DNA of 5,343 nucleotides from Ilumatobacteraceae bacterium (GTDB lineage: Bacteria; Actinomycetota; Acidimicrobiia; Acidimicrobiales; Ilumatobacteraceae), in assembly GCA_016650435.1 (NCBI GenBank), contig JAENVT010000551.1:1-5343 (forward strand). Direction: 5' to 3'. The position numbers and the translations under genes were made by a program. Positions within the stretch are counted from its first letter, which is position 1, and each line of letters begins with the position of its first letter. This document shows positions 1 through 5,316 of this stretch, piece after piece. The notes beneath the pieces were generated by a model, which ran no database searches, was not told the origin of the DNA, and was given only the letters and a program-made list of their open reading frames with translations.

Positions 1-32
1 AAGGAATAGGTGGTGGGGGCGAGGGTGTCCAT
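1..32 (-). CDS. Possible 5' end of a minus-strand gene running off the left edge (partial)
   Basis: Reading the minus strand from an ATG at 32-30 gives MDTLAPTTYS before the window ends. Nine of the ten codons have C in the third position, as expected for coding sequence in this GC-rich genome. The plus-strand alternative, a gene ending at the TAG at 36-38 with tail GIGGGGEGVHC, has a less biased third position. There is no Shine-Dalgarno sequence at normal distance; a GAGG lies 14 bases upstream. A CATAAC hexamer (plus 40-45) sits seven bases before the ATG, so a leaderless start is conceivable. Ten codons do not allow a product call. If real, the gene is divergent from the tRNA-Leu gene. 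Confidence 0.28.
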   Translation of the reverse strand, partial: MDTLAPTTYS

Positions 33-55
33 TGCTAGCGTTATGGCCTCTACTC

Positions 56-138
56 GGGCGAGTGGCGAAATGGCAGACGCGCTAGCTTCAGGTGCTAGTA
101 ATCGAAAGGTTGTGGGGGTTCAAGTCCCCCCTCGCCCA
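56..138 (+). tRNA. tRNA-Leu, anticodon CAG
   Basis: This is a complete type II (long variable arm) cloverleaf. The acceptor stem GGGCGAG (56-62) pairs perfectly with CTCGCCC (131-137), and the discriminator base is A138. The D stem is GCG (65-67) with CGC (78-80). The anticodon stem is CTAGC (82-86) with GCTAG (94-98), around the loop TTCAGGT, whose anticodon CAG at 89-91 reads CTG leucine codons. The variable arm (99-113) folds as AATC-GAAA-GGTT. The T stem GGGGG (114-118) pairs with CCCCC (126-130) around the loop TTCAAGT. The long variable arm with an A73 discriminator fits tRNA-Leu. No CCA is encoded: the next bases are CGG, so a CCA-adding enzyme must complete the end. Upstream, TAGCGT (36-41) is a possible -10 without a recognisable -35. 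Confidence 0.96.
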
Positions 139-181
139 CGGCAGAGCCCCGATCAACGGCGAATGACCTGGCGACGAAACT

Positions 182-199
182 TCAGTCGAATTCGGCTGA
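182..199. terminator. Small dyad at the anti-sigma stop codon; possible terminator at a convergent junction
   Basis: This is a near-perfect 18-bp palindrome centred on GAATTC, with 8 of 9 base pairs. As plus-strand RNA it folds to UCAGUCG-AAUU-CGGCUGA, a 7-bp stem with one G-U pair and a four-base loop. It includes the TGA stop of the minus-strand anti-sigma gene and begins 43 bases after the end of the plus-strand tRNA-Leu gene. It could therefore stop tRNA read-through. No U-run follows on either strand, and on the minus strand one pair becomes a C-A mismatch. It may also be chance within coding sequence. Confidence 0.25.
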
Positions 200-817
200 G
201 GCGATCGTGGTGCCGTCGAGGGCCAGTAGACGGACCGATTGCAGGCCTTCGACACCGGCTGCAACTTCCATCCCCCACCATCCCTCGGCATCGGAAACCG
301 TGAATTGCCCCGCACGGACGACGCGCCCGTCTCGGAAGTTGAGCTCGCACAGGTAACTTCGCCCGGCCCCCTTCGATGAGATCGACATGATGACCCAAGC
401 CGGCTGGCCCTCCATGATGTAGACGTCCCCCGCTTCCTTGCCGGTCGCGGCGCGCAGCGCGGCGGTGCGCATATGAAGGTCGCCCACACGACCGTCGTGG
501 TGGTGCACGGCGATTCCCGTGGCCGCGGCCGCGAGCACGACTGCCGCGGCTGCGGTGGCGATCCATCGCCACGGGCGTCGTCGCGGATGATCGGCTGCCA
601 GTCGAGCAACCACACGCGATTCGAAGCCAAGCGGTGCTTCCGCCTCGGCTGCCAAGAGCAGAAGCGAGTCGGCTACTTCGGACATCTCGTCGACGAATTG
701 CCGGCACTCAGCACAGAGGGCGAGGTGGGCTAGCGCTTGGCCTCGTTCGGCACCGACGAGTACTCCCAAGGCGAGCTCGGGTGCCACTTCGTGCAGTCGG
801 GCGCAGTCGCCGGTCAC
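182..817 (-). CDS. Membrane-anchored zinc-binding (ZAS) anti-sigma factor
   Basis: This 211-residue protein should bind and silence the ECF sigma factor encoded just upstream. Its N-terminal domain (about 1-75) has the anti-sigma zinc motif H31-x3-C35-x2-C38, with C5 (or H9) as probable fourth ligand. Text such as ELALGVLVGAERGQALAHLALCAEC and the PLGFESRVVARL segment are typical of actinobacterial ZAS proteins. A basic stretch (79-85) precedes a single membrane span at about 86-104, then an extracytoplasmic domain (105-211), beta-rich by appearance, with WWGMEV and one cysteine (C157). I infer that the outer domain senses an envelope signal, directly or through proteolysis. The GTG start at 817 overlaps the sigma stop codon (GTGA, 817-814), so the two are probably translationally coupled in equimolar amounts. 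A start further downstream would remove the zinc domain's first helix. The signal is unknown. The outer domain does not obviously match the classical RskA domain. Confidence 0.88.
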   Translation of the reverse strand: MTGDCARLHEVAPELALGVLVGAERGQALAHLALCAECRQFVDEMSEVADSLLLLAAEAEAPLGFESRVVARLAADHPRRRPWRWIATAAAAVVLAAAATGIAVHHHDGRVGDLHMRTAALRAATGKEAGDVYIMEGQPAWVIMSISSKGAGRSYLCELNFRDGRVVRAGQFTVSDAEGWWGMEVAAGVEGLQSVRLLALDGTTIASAEFD

Positions 818-1377
818 GAGGGCCTCTCCGCGCCGGCCCGCTCGGCCCGCAGCTTCAGCATCGCCGAACGGATACGAGTCTTGGCCGTGCCGAGCGGGAC
901 TCCCTCCGCCTCACTGATCTCTTTGGCCGTGTAGCCGTAGAACGCGGCCAGTAACAACGCGCGCCGTTGTTCATCGGGCAAGCGGCGCAACACAGTGCCG
1001 AGGGCTGCTACCGCGTGAGAGACGGCGACCGTGTCATCGATGGCCGGGCCCATCGGCAACGGTTGCAGGGCAAGGATGCTCTCGGGGTCGGCCGGCTGAG
1101 GCCGCCGCATCCTGAGGGTGTCAATCGCCAAGTTCCGGGTGATGGCCAGGAGCCACGTGGCGACGGATCCTCGCCGGGCGTCGTAGATCTGGGCGTGGCG
1201 CCAGGCTCGCGCGAACGCTTCCTGGGCGACGTCTTCGGCAGCGCCCGCGTCGCCGACCAAGCCGAGCGCCAGCCCATAGACACGGCTCTGGAACCGACGG
1301 ACGAACGCGGTGCAGGCAGCCGCGTCGCCAACGCCCAGGCCTGCCAGGAGCGACTCGTCGGACGGCGCGGGTGACAC
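814..1377 (-). CDS. ECF-family (group 4) RNA polymerase sigma factor
   Basis: This 187-residue protein has the two-domain ECF sigma layout and directs RNA polymerase to a dedicated set of promoters. Region 2 spans about residues 25-92, with the core-binding helix AAEDVAQEAFARAW (46-59) and the promoter-melting and -10 reading segment WLLAITRNLAIDTLRMRR (75-92). After a linker of about 35 residues comes region 4 (about 126-178). It holds LRRLPDEQRRALLLAAFYGYTAKEISE and the -35 reading helix VPLGTAKTRIRSAMLKLR. The VPLGT.KTRIR wording resembles the SigK-like branch paired with membrane anti-sigmas, but group assignment needs a profile search. There is no C-terminal extension, and the length is normal. 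The only upstream in-frame start is GTG at 1377; no Shine-Dalgarno precedes it, and TACACT six bases upstream suggests a leaderless transcript. The nearby ATG at 1379-1377 is out of frame. Co-transcription with the anti-sigma gene is expected, and such pairs often autoregulate, though no ECF-type promoter could be recognised here. Confidence 0.95.
   Translation of the reverse strand: MSPAPSDESLLAGLGVGDAAACTAFVRRFQSRVYGLALGLVGDAGAAEDVAQEAFARAWRHAQIYDARRGSVATWLLAITRNLAIDTLRMRRPQPADPESILALQPLPMGPAIDDTVAVSHAVAALGTVLRRLPDEQRRALLLAAFYGYTAKEISEAEGVPLGTAKTRIRSAMLKLRAERAGAERPS
823..829 (-). promoter_or_regulatory. Ribosome binding site for the anti-sigma gene, inside the sigma coding sequence
   Basis: On the minus strand GGAGAGG lies five bases before the GTG at 817-815. 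It is embedded in the last codons of the sigma gene (residues AERPS). Together with the GTGA stop/start overlap it supports the GTG as the true start and implies coupled or re-initiated translation. Confidence 0.55.
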
Positions 1378-1383
1378 ATGAAG

Positions 1384-1389
1384 AGTGTA
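1384..1389 (-). promoter_or_regulatory. Candidate -10 box for a leaderless sigma/anti-sigma transcript
   Basis: The minus strand reads TACACT (1389-1384), then six bases, then the GTG start at 1377. This matches the TANNNT form of a housekeeping -10 and puts +1 at or next to the start codon. No good -35 lies 17-18 bases upstream (AATCTC or CAATCT). The missing Shine-Dalgarno sequence agrees with a leaderless message. It is a single hexamer, so chance is possible. Confidence 0.35.
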
Positions 1390-1413
1390 CGTTCGCCGCG
1401 CGTTTCGAGATTG

Positions 1414-1455
1414 GAGCGACGGGTTCTCGCGTTGACCTGCGAGAACCCGTCTCTC
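1414..1455 (-). terminator. Strong hairpin between the propeller gene and the sigma gene
   Basis: The arms GACGGGTTCTCGC (1418-1430) and GCGAGAACCCGTC (1439-1451) pair perfectly over 13 bp around an eight-base loop (1431-1438). After one mismatch the stem gains three more pairs (1414-1416 with 1453-1455). It begins about 30 bases past the stop codon of the 2627-1485 gene, as expected of a terminator. No U-run follows on either strand, which is common for terminators in GC-rich actinobacteria. Because the sigma gene lies on the same strand downstream, the hairpin could also be a leaky attenuator, an mRNA-end stabiliser, or an operator just upstream of the sigma promoter. Confidence 0.65.
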
Positions 1456-1484
1456 GGGGAACTTCGAATCGTGGTGGGTCCTAG

Positions 1485-2627
1485 TCAGTCGTCGTCTTCG
1501 TGGTGGGACCGCGCGACGAACGTCAAGACGCCGTACAGGCCATCTTCTTCCTCGTTCGGCCCGGCGGTGAACAACACGGTGTCAACCCCGCCGCTCGTGG
1601 CGTCGCCGGCCATGAGCGCCCACAGTCCATCGATCGCCAGTTTGTGACCCTGGTCATCGCGCACGGTGCCGGTGTGCTTCCCGTTCCTCGGGTTGAACAT
1701 CTCGATCCGACCGTTGCCGAACTGGCCGACAAGGAGATCTCCCGCTGCCCGTCCCCAACTCGCCGGAGCATACGCAAGTCCCCATGGGGCATTCATCGAC
1801 TTGCTCGCGAAGCGGCGCACGAACGTGCCGTCGGTCGTGAACTCGGCGACGAGGCCGAGACCTTGGCCCGTTACTTCATCGCCGGTCGCCGGATCAAGCT
1901 TGGCGTAGGCGACGTAAACATGCTCGGCACCGGCGGCATCGCGGAGCACCTGCACGTTGAACGGCGATAGTCCAGCCGGGAGATGCCGGACGTGGAATGC
2001 GCCGGACCAATCGACCACGTTCCAAGCGTCGTCGAGGACAACGATGCGACCGTTGGCGAAGTCAGCGGCATACAGAAACGTGGCGGTGTCAACCGTTCCT
2101 TGGGCTAAGCCTTTGAAGTTCGCGCCGGGGACCATCTGTACCTGCTCGGCGGTCGTGCCAGAGGACTGGTTCCACGCGAAGATCAGCCCGTCCTCGGTGT
2201 CGAAGATGAAACGCGAGGCGGACCCATTGAGAAGCTTGAACCCATCGGTGGCGTTGGCAACTTGCCCGGTGGGGCTGGCCACCGAGACCGTCAGCGGGAT
2301 CTTGCTGACGCCTGTCGGCGCGGCGGCCGAGCCACCGGTATACAACGTCGAAGAGTCGCTGTGGTTGTTCGACACCCACACTGGCGAGGTCGGGAACTTC
2401 GACATGCCCCAAGCGTTGAGGAGGTCCGCGTCGACGATGGCCGCTCCGTAACCGTCGCGATTGGCAACGAGATTCGTTTGTGTGACCGTCACTCGACCAT
2501 GACCGTCGTCATCAGCGTGGGCCGGGGCTGCTGATGTGCCGAGGACCGCGCTGACGAGCATGGCGGCGCTGGCGACATGCCACCCCTTGCGCTTTCTGAG
2601 ACCCGTGATGTTGCTGGCAGTTTCCAT
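1485..2627 (-). CDS. Secreted TIGR03118-family protein, predicted beta-propeller
   Basis: This 380-residue exported protein belongs, by its wording, to the uncharacterised TIGR03118 family. The opening block NLVANRDGYGAAIVDADLLNAWGM (52-75) followed by SPVWVSNN (81-88) and STLYTGG, and the closing block DGLWALMAGD (333-342) with LFTAGPNEEEDGLYGVL (352-368), are what I rely on. A Sec signal peptide is clear: basic RKRK (11-14), a hydrophobic core, and an AHA site with cleavage after residue 38. Between the blocks are NHL/propeller-like strands such as NGRIVVLDDAWNVVDW and FGNGRIEMFNPRNGKHTG. No catalytic residues or enzyme function are known to me, and no membrane or sorting signal is seen at the C terminus. 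Both ends of the mature protein are rich in Asp and His (ADDDGHG; SHHEDDD). The ATG at 2627 has a good Shine-Dalgarno GGAGG. The gene precedes the sigma gene on the same strand, so it may be controlled by that system, but this is inference. Confidence 0.85.
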   Translation of the reverse strand: METASNITGLRKRKGWHVASAAMLVSAVLGTSAAPAHADDDGHGRVTVTQTNLVANRDGYGAAIVDADLLNAWGMSKFPTSPVWVSNNHSDSSTLYTGGSAAAPTGVSKIPLTVSVASPTGQVANATDGFKLLNGSASRFIFDTEDGLIFAWNQSSGTTAEQVQMVPGANFKGLAQGTVDTATFLYAADFANGRIVVLDDAWNVVDWSGAFHVRHLPAGLSPFNVQVLRDAAGAEHVYVAYAKLDPATGDEVTGQGLGLVAEFTTDGTFVRRFASKSMNAPWGLAYAPASWGRAAGDLLVGQFGNGRIEMFNPRNGKHTGTVRDDQGHKLAIDGLWALMAGDATSGGVDTVLFTAGPNEEEDGLYGVLTFVARSHHEDDD

Positions 2628-2635
2628 GAAGAGTG

Positions 2636-2640
2636 CCTCC
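2636..2640 (-). promoter_or_regulatory. Shine-Dalgarno site for the TIGR03118-family gene
   Basis: The minus strand reads GGAGG, eight bases, then ATG at 2627. This is the best ribosome binding site in the window and it fixes the start. It contrasts with the sigma and permease genes, which have none. Confidence 0.75.
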
Positions 2641-2680
2641 TCGGTGCGTTCAAGACAAGGGGCGTCGTTACCCCACCAGA

Positions 2681-2686
2681 GTTATA
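2681..2686 (-). promoter_or_regulatory. Candidate -10 box for the TIGR03118-family gene
   Basis: TATAAC on the minus strand matches TATAAT at five of six bases, in an otherwise GC-rich intergenic region. It would give a 5' leader of about 45-50 bases that includes the GGAGG site. The hexamers 17 and 18 bases upstream (AATCCC, CAATCC) are poor -35 elements. The sequence TGAACC lies close upstream, only 12 bases or fewer before the hexamer, which is too near to serve as an ECF -35 for it. Confidence 0.28.
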
Positions 2687-2711
2687 CGAGCGAAGGCGGT
2701 TCAGGGATTGC

Positions 2712-2727
2712 GCGACGGGCGCGTCGC
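2712..2727. repeat. Short GC-rich inverted repeat in the divergent intergenic region
   Basis: GCGACG (2712-2717) and CGTCGC (2722-2727) are perfect inverted arms around GGCG. The dyad lies just upstream of the candidate minus-strand -10 and about 90 bases before the plus-strand promoter. An operator role is possible, but six GC-rich base pairs are easily reached by chance. Confidence 0.2.
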
Positions 2728-2818
2728 CGCGGGATCGTCGGCACGTTCGGGTCCCCCTCGGCCACCCTGAGTCACGGTTGATGGTGCCACCACCCCCCGA
2801 GTTGGGAAGCCAACCCGT

Positions 2819-2847
2819 TTGTCAGTTCTCACTGTGATTGGTTCAAT
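2819..2847 (+). promoter_or_regulatory. Candidate sigma70-type promoter for the permease, giving a leaderless mRNA
   Basis: TTGTCA (2819-2824) matches the -35 consensus TTGACA at five of six bases. After a 17-base spacer comes TTCAAT (2842-2847), which matches TATAAT at four of six. The A of the ATG at 2854 is seven bases past the -10, exactly where transcription should begin. No Shine-Dalgarno precedes either candidate start codon, as expected for a leaderless message. The -10 lacks the conserved second-position A, so the call is moderate. Confidence 0.42.
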
Positions 2848-2858
2848 TCAGTGATGAG
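2826..2858. promoter_or_regulatory. Imperfect palindrome over the permease promoter and start codon (possible operator)
   Basis: TCACTG (2829-2834) is mirrored by CAGTGA (2849-2854). Inside it ATTG (2837-2840) is mirrored by CAAT (2844-2847) around GTT. With one bulged base (T2855), TTC (2826-2828) can pair with GAG (2856-2858), one pair being G-U. The dyad overlaps the end of the spacer, the -10 hexamer and the start codon. A regulator bound here would block the promoter. Alternatively, if transcription starts further upstream, the RNA hairpin would hide the start codon. A chance origin cannot be excluded. Confidence 0.42.
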
Positions 2859-5316
2859 CCACGCCAGTGCTCCGTTGCTGTGGGCGCGCTCGACCATTCG
2901 CGGAAATTGGCGCGCGACCGTCTTCCTCGCCGTGTTCGCCGGTCTCGCCAGCGGCGCCGTCCTCACCGCTGTCGAAGTGGCGCGTCGCACGTCCTCGGCC
3001 TATGAGCGGTATCTGCAATACGCCGACATCGCCGACGTCTCTGTAGCGGCCTGCCCTGTGGGTGTCACCGAGGAGTCCTTGGCCACCGACGGCTTCGACG
3101 CGTGCTTCGCAGACGAAAATGCGCGCGAGGTGTCGGGTATCTTGTCGCGTTTGCCCGGCGTCGCGGGTGTCGCTCGTATCGCGCTGAGTCCGGTCGGCGT
3201 AGCCGATCCGTCGCTGCCGAACGGGTGGCAGGGCACTCTCGCACTGTCGACGATCGACGCGGGTCCCGAATACTCGATCGCCCGCCCGATCGTCGTCGAT
3301 GGGCGGCTGCCCAACCCGAGTGCCGCCAACGAGGTCGCCGTCAACGAGGAGCTTCTCCGCAGTGCATCGCTGGATCTCGGAGACGCGCTTGGTGTCGGGA
3401 CAATCACGGGAACAGGCCTGTCGCAGCAGGAATCGGCCAACTTCGTTCCGAACGGCGCACGCAGCTCGCCGCGAATCGTCGGCGTCGTGCGGCTTCCGGA
3501 CGACCTTCAGCCGGGCCAGTCCACGAGAGGCATCGCCCGCCTGACCGAGCGAGATCCCGTCCTCTACCTGCCGCCGGGTTGGTGGAAGGCCTACGGCGAA
3601 GGTGCCGCGGTCTACAACGTTGCCACCGCAGTGTGGGCTACGCCAGGAACGAGTGTCGACGACCTGGCTCAGGTGATTGATCAACGGTTCAGCGATCGCA
3701 TGCACTTCATGAGCACAGCTCCGACCGCCGATCCCGCCCCATTGACGCGGGTCATCGATCTTCAGTCGTTGGCCGTTTGGGTGATCGCCATCACCACGCT
3801 GTTCGCGGGAGCGGCCTTTGTCGGCCAAGCAATCGCCCGACAACTTCGTCGTGAACTCGTCGATCGGGCAACCTTGCAGGCGTTGGGTTTCGACCGGACC
3901 CATACGACGTTGGCGGCCATGGTGCGCGTGGCGCCGGTTGCTGCAGGCTGCGCTGCACTCGCCGCCGTGATCACCGTTCTCGCGTCGTCCATCGGGCCGA
4001 TTGGGTTGGCACGTCAAGCGGAGGTCGAGCCGGGGATTCACTGGGACCTACCAGTGATCGTGATCGGTTCGATTGCGGCAGGCGTTGCGGTGTTTGCCAT
4101 GTCCGCTATTGCCGCGTGGCGATCGGTGCCGCACTCCTCGGCGCCGATACTCCGCCACGGCACGCTGAGCCGTTGGACGTTGCCGGTCACCGCGCGTGCG
4201 GGTGCATTGCTGGCGCGAACCACCGGGACCCGCGCCGCGATACTCAGTGCCTGCGTTGCGATCATCGCGGCAGTGGGAGCCGGCGGGCTGCTTCGAAATA
4301 TCACCGTGCTCGAGAGCAGTCCGCAGCGGTATGGCGCTACATGGGATCTTGATGTCGGGGCATACACGAGCTACGAGTCGCTGCACAAAGCGCAACAGAC
4401 CGCCGAGCGCCACGCGTCTGTCGCCGCCACGGGCGCGATGCGCTCGACCACGGTCGACGTCAAAGGCCACCAACTGCTGATCGTCGCCATGGATCCGCAG
4501 ACCGATCCGGCAATTGCTCCGGTGGTCATCGATGGTCGTTTGCCAACGGCAGTCAATGAGGTCGCTCTCGGCAGCGAGGCGATGAGCGTCTTCGGCGTTG
4601 GCATCGGCGACAGTTTCCTGCCGCCCACCGGCCCCAGCACAGGTCCAGGTTCGTTGTCTGGCCCGATCGGTCCTGTCACGGTGGTCGGACGCGTTGTGGT
4701 CAACGACAACGGGACCGATCAGCGCAACGGCGGGGCGGGCGCGGTGATCACGAACGAGCTGTTCGACCAGATCGACCCGACGACGGTGCCCCAGGACGTG
4801 CTGGTGCAGCTTGCGCCGGGAGCCGACCTGGCCGCAACTGTCGCCGAGCTGCGGCCAGAGTTTGGCGGCATCGTCGGACTGGCCCGACCGCCAGCCGATG
4901 TCCGCAACCTCGACCGGGTCAAGCCGCAACTACGGGTTGTCGCACCGGTCCTGATCCTCTTTGCCGTAGCGGCGCTGGCGCACGCGCTGATCACGACGGT
5001 ACGCGTTCGCCGACGAGATCTGGCCACCATGCGGGCGCTCGGTTTCACCGGCGGACAGGTCGCCGCATCGATCGGCTGGCACGCCGCGTTCGTCCAGGCC
5101 GTGGCCCTCGCTGTGGGAATACCGATCGGTGTCATTGCCGCTCGGTGGGGATGGAGAACGGTCGAGTCCCACCTCGGGGTCATTCCCGAATCGTTAACTC
5201 CGTGGTCCACAATTCTGCTGGCCATCGTTGGCGCGATCGTGATCTGCTGCGTCGCGACGCTGATTGGTCGTGTCGCCGGCACACCAGAAACCGCTGACGC
5301 GCTCCGCTCGGAATGA
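2851..5316 (+). CDS. ABC transporter permease with two FtsX/MacB-type domains
   Basis: This 821-residue integral membrane protein (820 if ATG 2854 is used rather than GTG 2851; the ATG fits the promoter better) is the membrane part of a type VII (MacB/LolCDE-like) ABC transporter. I see a membrane span at about 22-44, an extracytoplasmic domain (about 45-303), three spans (306-326, 360-383, 401-423), a cytoplasmic link, a span at 463-484, a second outer domain (485-694) and three spans (695-717, 746-766, 787-806). The FtsX signature appears twice: RQLRRELVDRATLQALGFDR (330 onward) and VRRRDLATMRALGFTGGQV (719-737). The outer domains share DGRLP...NEVA at 150-163 and 561-572. Such proteins use ATP hydrolysis to move lipids, peptides or drugs, or to transmit force across the envelope; the substrate here is unknown. 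The partner ATPase is not in the window. The gene is divergent from the TIGR03118-family gene and ends at TGA 5314-5316. It appears intact. Confidence 0.9.
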   Translation: MMSHASAPLLWARSTIRGNWRATVFLAVFAGLASGAVLTAVEVARRTSSAYERYLQYADIADVSVAACPVGVTEESLATDGFDACFADENAREVSGILSRLPGVAGVARIALSPVGVADPSLPNGWQGTLALSTIDAGPEYSIARPIVVDGRLPNPSAANEVAVNEELLRSASLDLGDALGVGTITGTGLSQQESANFVPNGARSSPRIVGVVRLPDDLQPGQSTRGIARLTERDPVLYLPPGWWKAYGEGAAVYNVATAVWATPGTSVDDLAQVIDQRFSDRMHFMSTAPTADPAPLTRVIDLQSLAVWVIAITTLFAGAAFVGQAIARQLRRELVDRATLQALGFDRTHTTLAAMVRVAPVAAGCAALAAVITVLASSIGPIGLARQAEVEPGIHWDLPVIVIGSIAAGVAVFAMSAIAAWRSVPHSSAPILRHGTLSRWTLPVTARAGALLARTTGTRAAILSACVAIIAAVGAGGLLRNITVLESSPQRYGATWDLDVGAYTSYESLHKAQQTAERHASVAATGAMRSTTVDVKGHQLLIVAMDPQTDPAIAPVVIDGRLPTAVNEVALGSEAMSVFGVGIGDSFLPPTGPSTGPGSLSGPIGPVTVVGRVVVNDNGTDQRNGGAGAVITNELFDQIDPTTVPQDVLVQLAPGADLAATVAELRPEFGGIVGLARPPADVRNLDRVKPQLRVVAPVLILFAVAALAHALITTVRVRRRDLATMRALGFTGGQVAASIGWHAAFVQAVALAVGIPIGVIAARWGWRTVESHLGVIPESLTPWSTILLAIVGAIVICCVATLIGRVAGTPETADALRSE

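Noticed and set aside
12..27. Upstream sequence resembling the reverse complement of the tRNA 3' end (GTGGGGGCGAGGG against GTGGGCGAGGG)
   Set aside because: The match needs a two-base insertion and lies in G-rich sequence. I see no target-site duplication, integrase or att-like boundary, so an integration site at this tRNA is not supported.
1401..1407. CGAAACG upstream of the sigma gene as an ECF-type -35 for autoregulation
   Set aside because: The only CGT-type -10 candidate follows after about 10 bases instead of the 16-17 expected, and a -10 at proper spacing would fall on the start codon.
1953..2451. Plus-strand open frame of 164 codons inside the propeller gene
   Set aside because: The minus-strand frame has a signal peptide, a Shine-Dalgarno site and family-wide motifs; the plus frame has none of these.
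2647..2674. TGAAC or GGTAAC upstream of the propeller gene as ECF -35 elements
   Set aside because: A -10 at proper spacing from TGAAC would lie downstream of the ribosome binding site, and none of the candidates pairs with a recognisable CGTC or CGTT -10.
2782..2792. Odd-length palindrome TGGTG-C-CACCA in the intergenic region
   Set aside because: It has only five GC-rich pairs around one base, cannot form an RNA hairpin with so small a loop, and has no partner copy nearby.
2577..2837. Plus-strand open frame spanning the divergent intergenic region
   Set aside because: It begins inside the signal-peptide region of the minus-strand propeller gene, has a poor coding pattern and no ribosome binding site, and ends on the permease promoter.
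2848..4041. Long minus-strand open frame (397 codons) opposite the permease
   Set aside because: It is the antisense shadow of a clear FtsX permease gene. Its translation is rich in Arg, Asp and Gly with no recognisable domain, and such long antisense frames are usual in GC-rich DNA.
4048..4929. Second long minus-strand open frame (293 codons) opposite the permease
   Set aside because: The composition is low in hydrophobic residues and it has no domain, Shine-Dalgarno site or separate context. It is a shadow of the permease reading frame.
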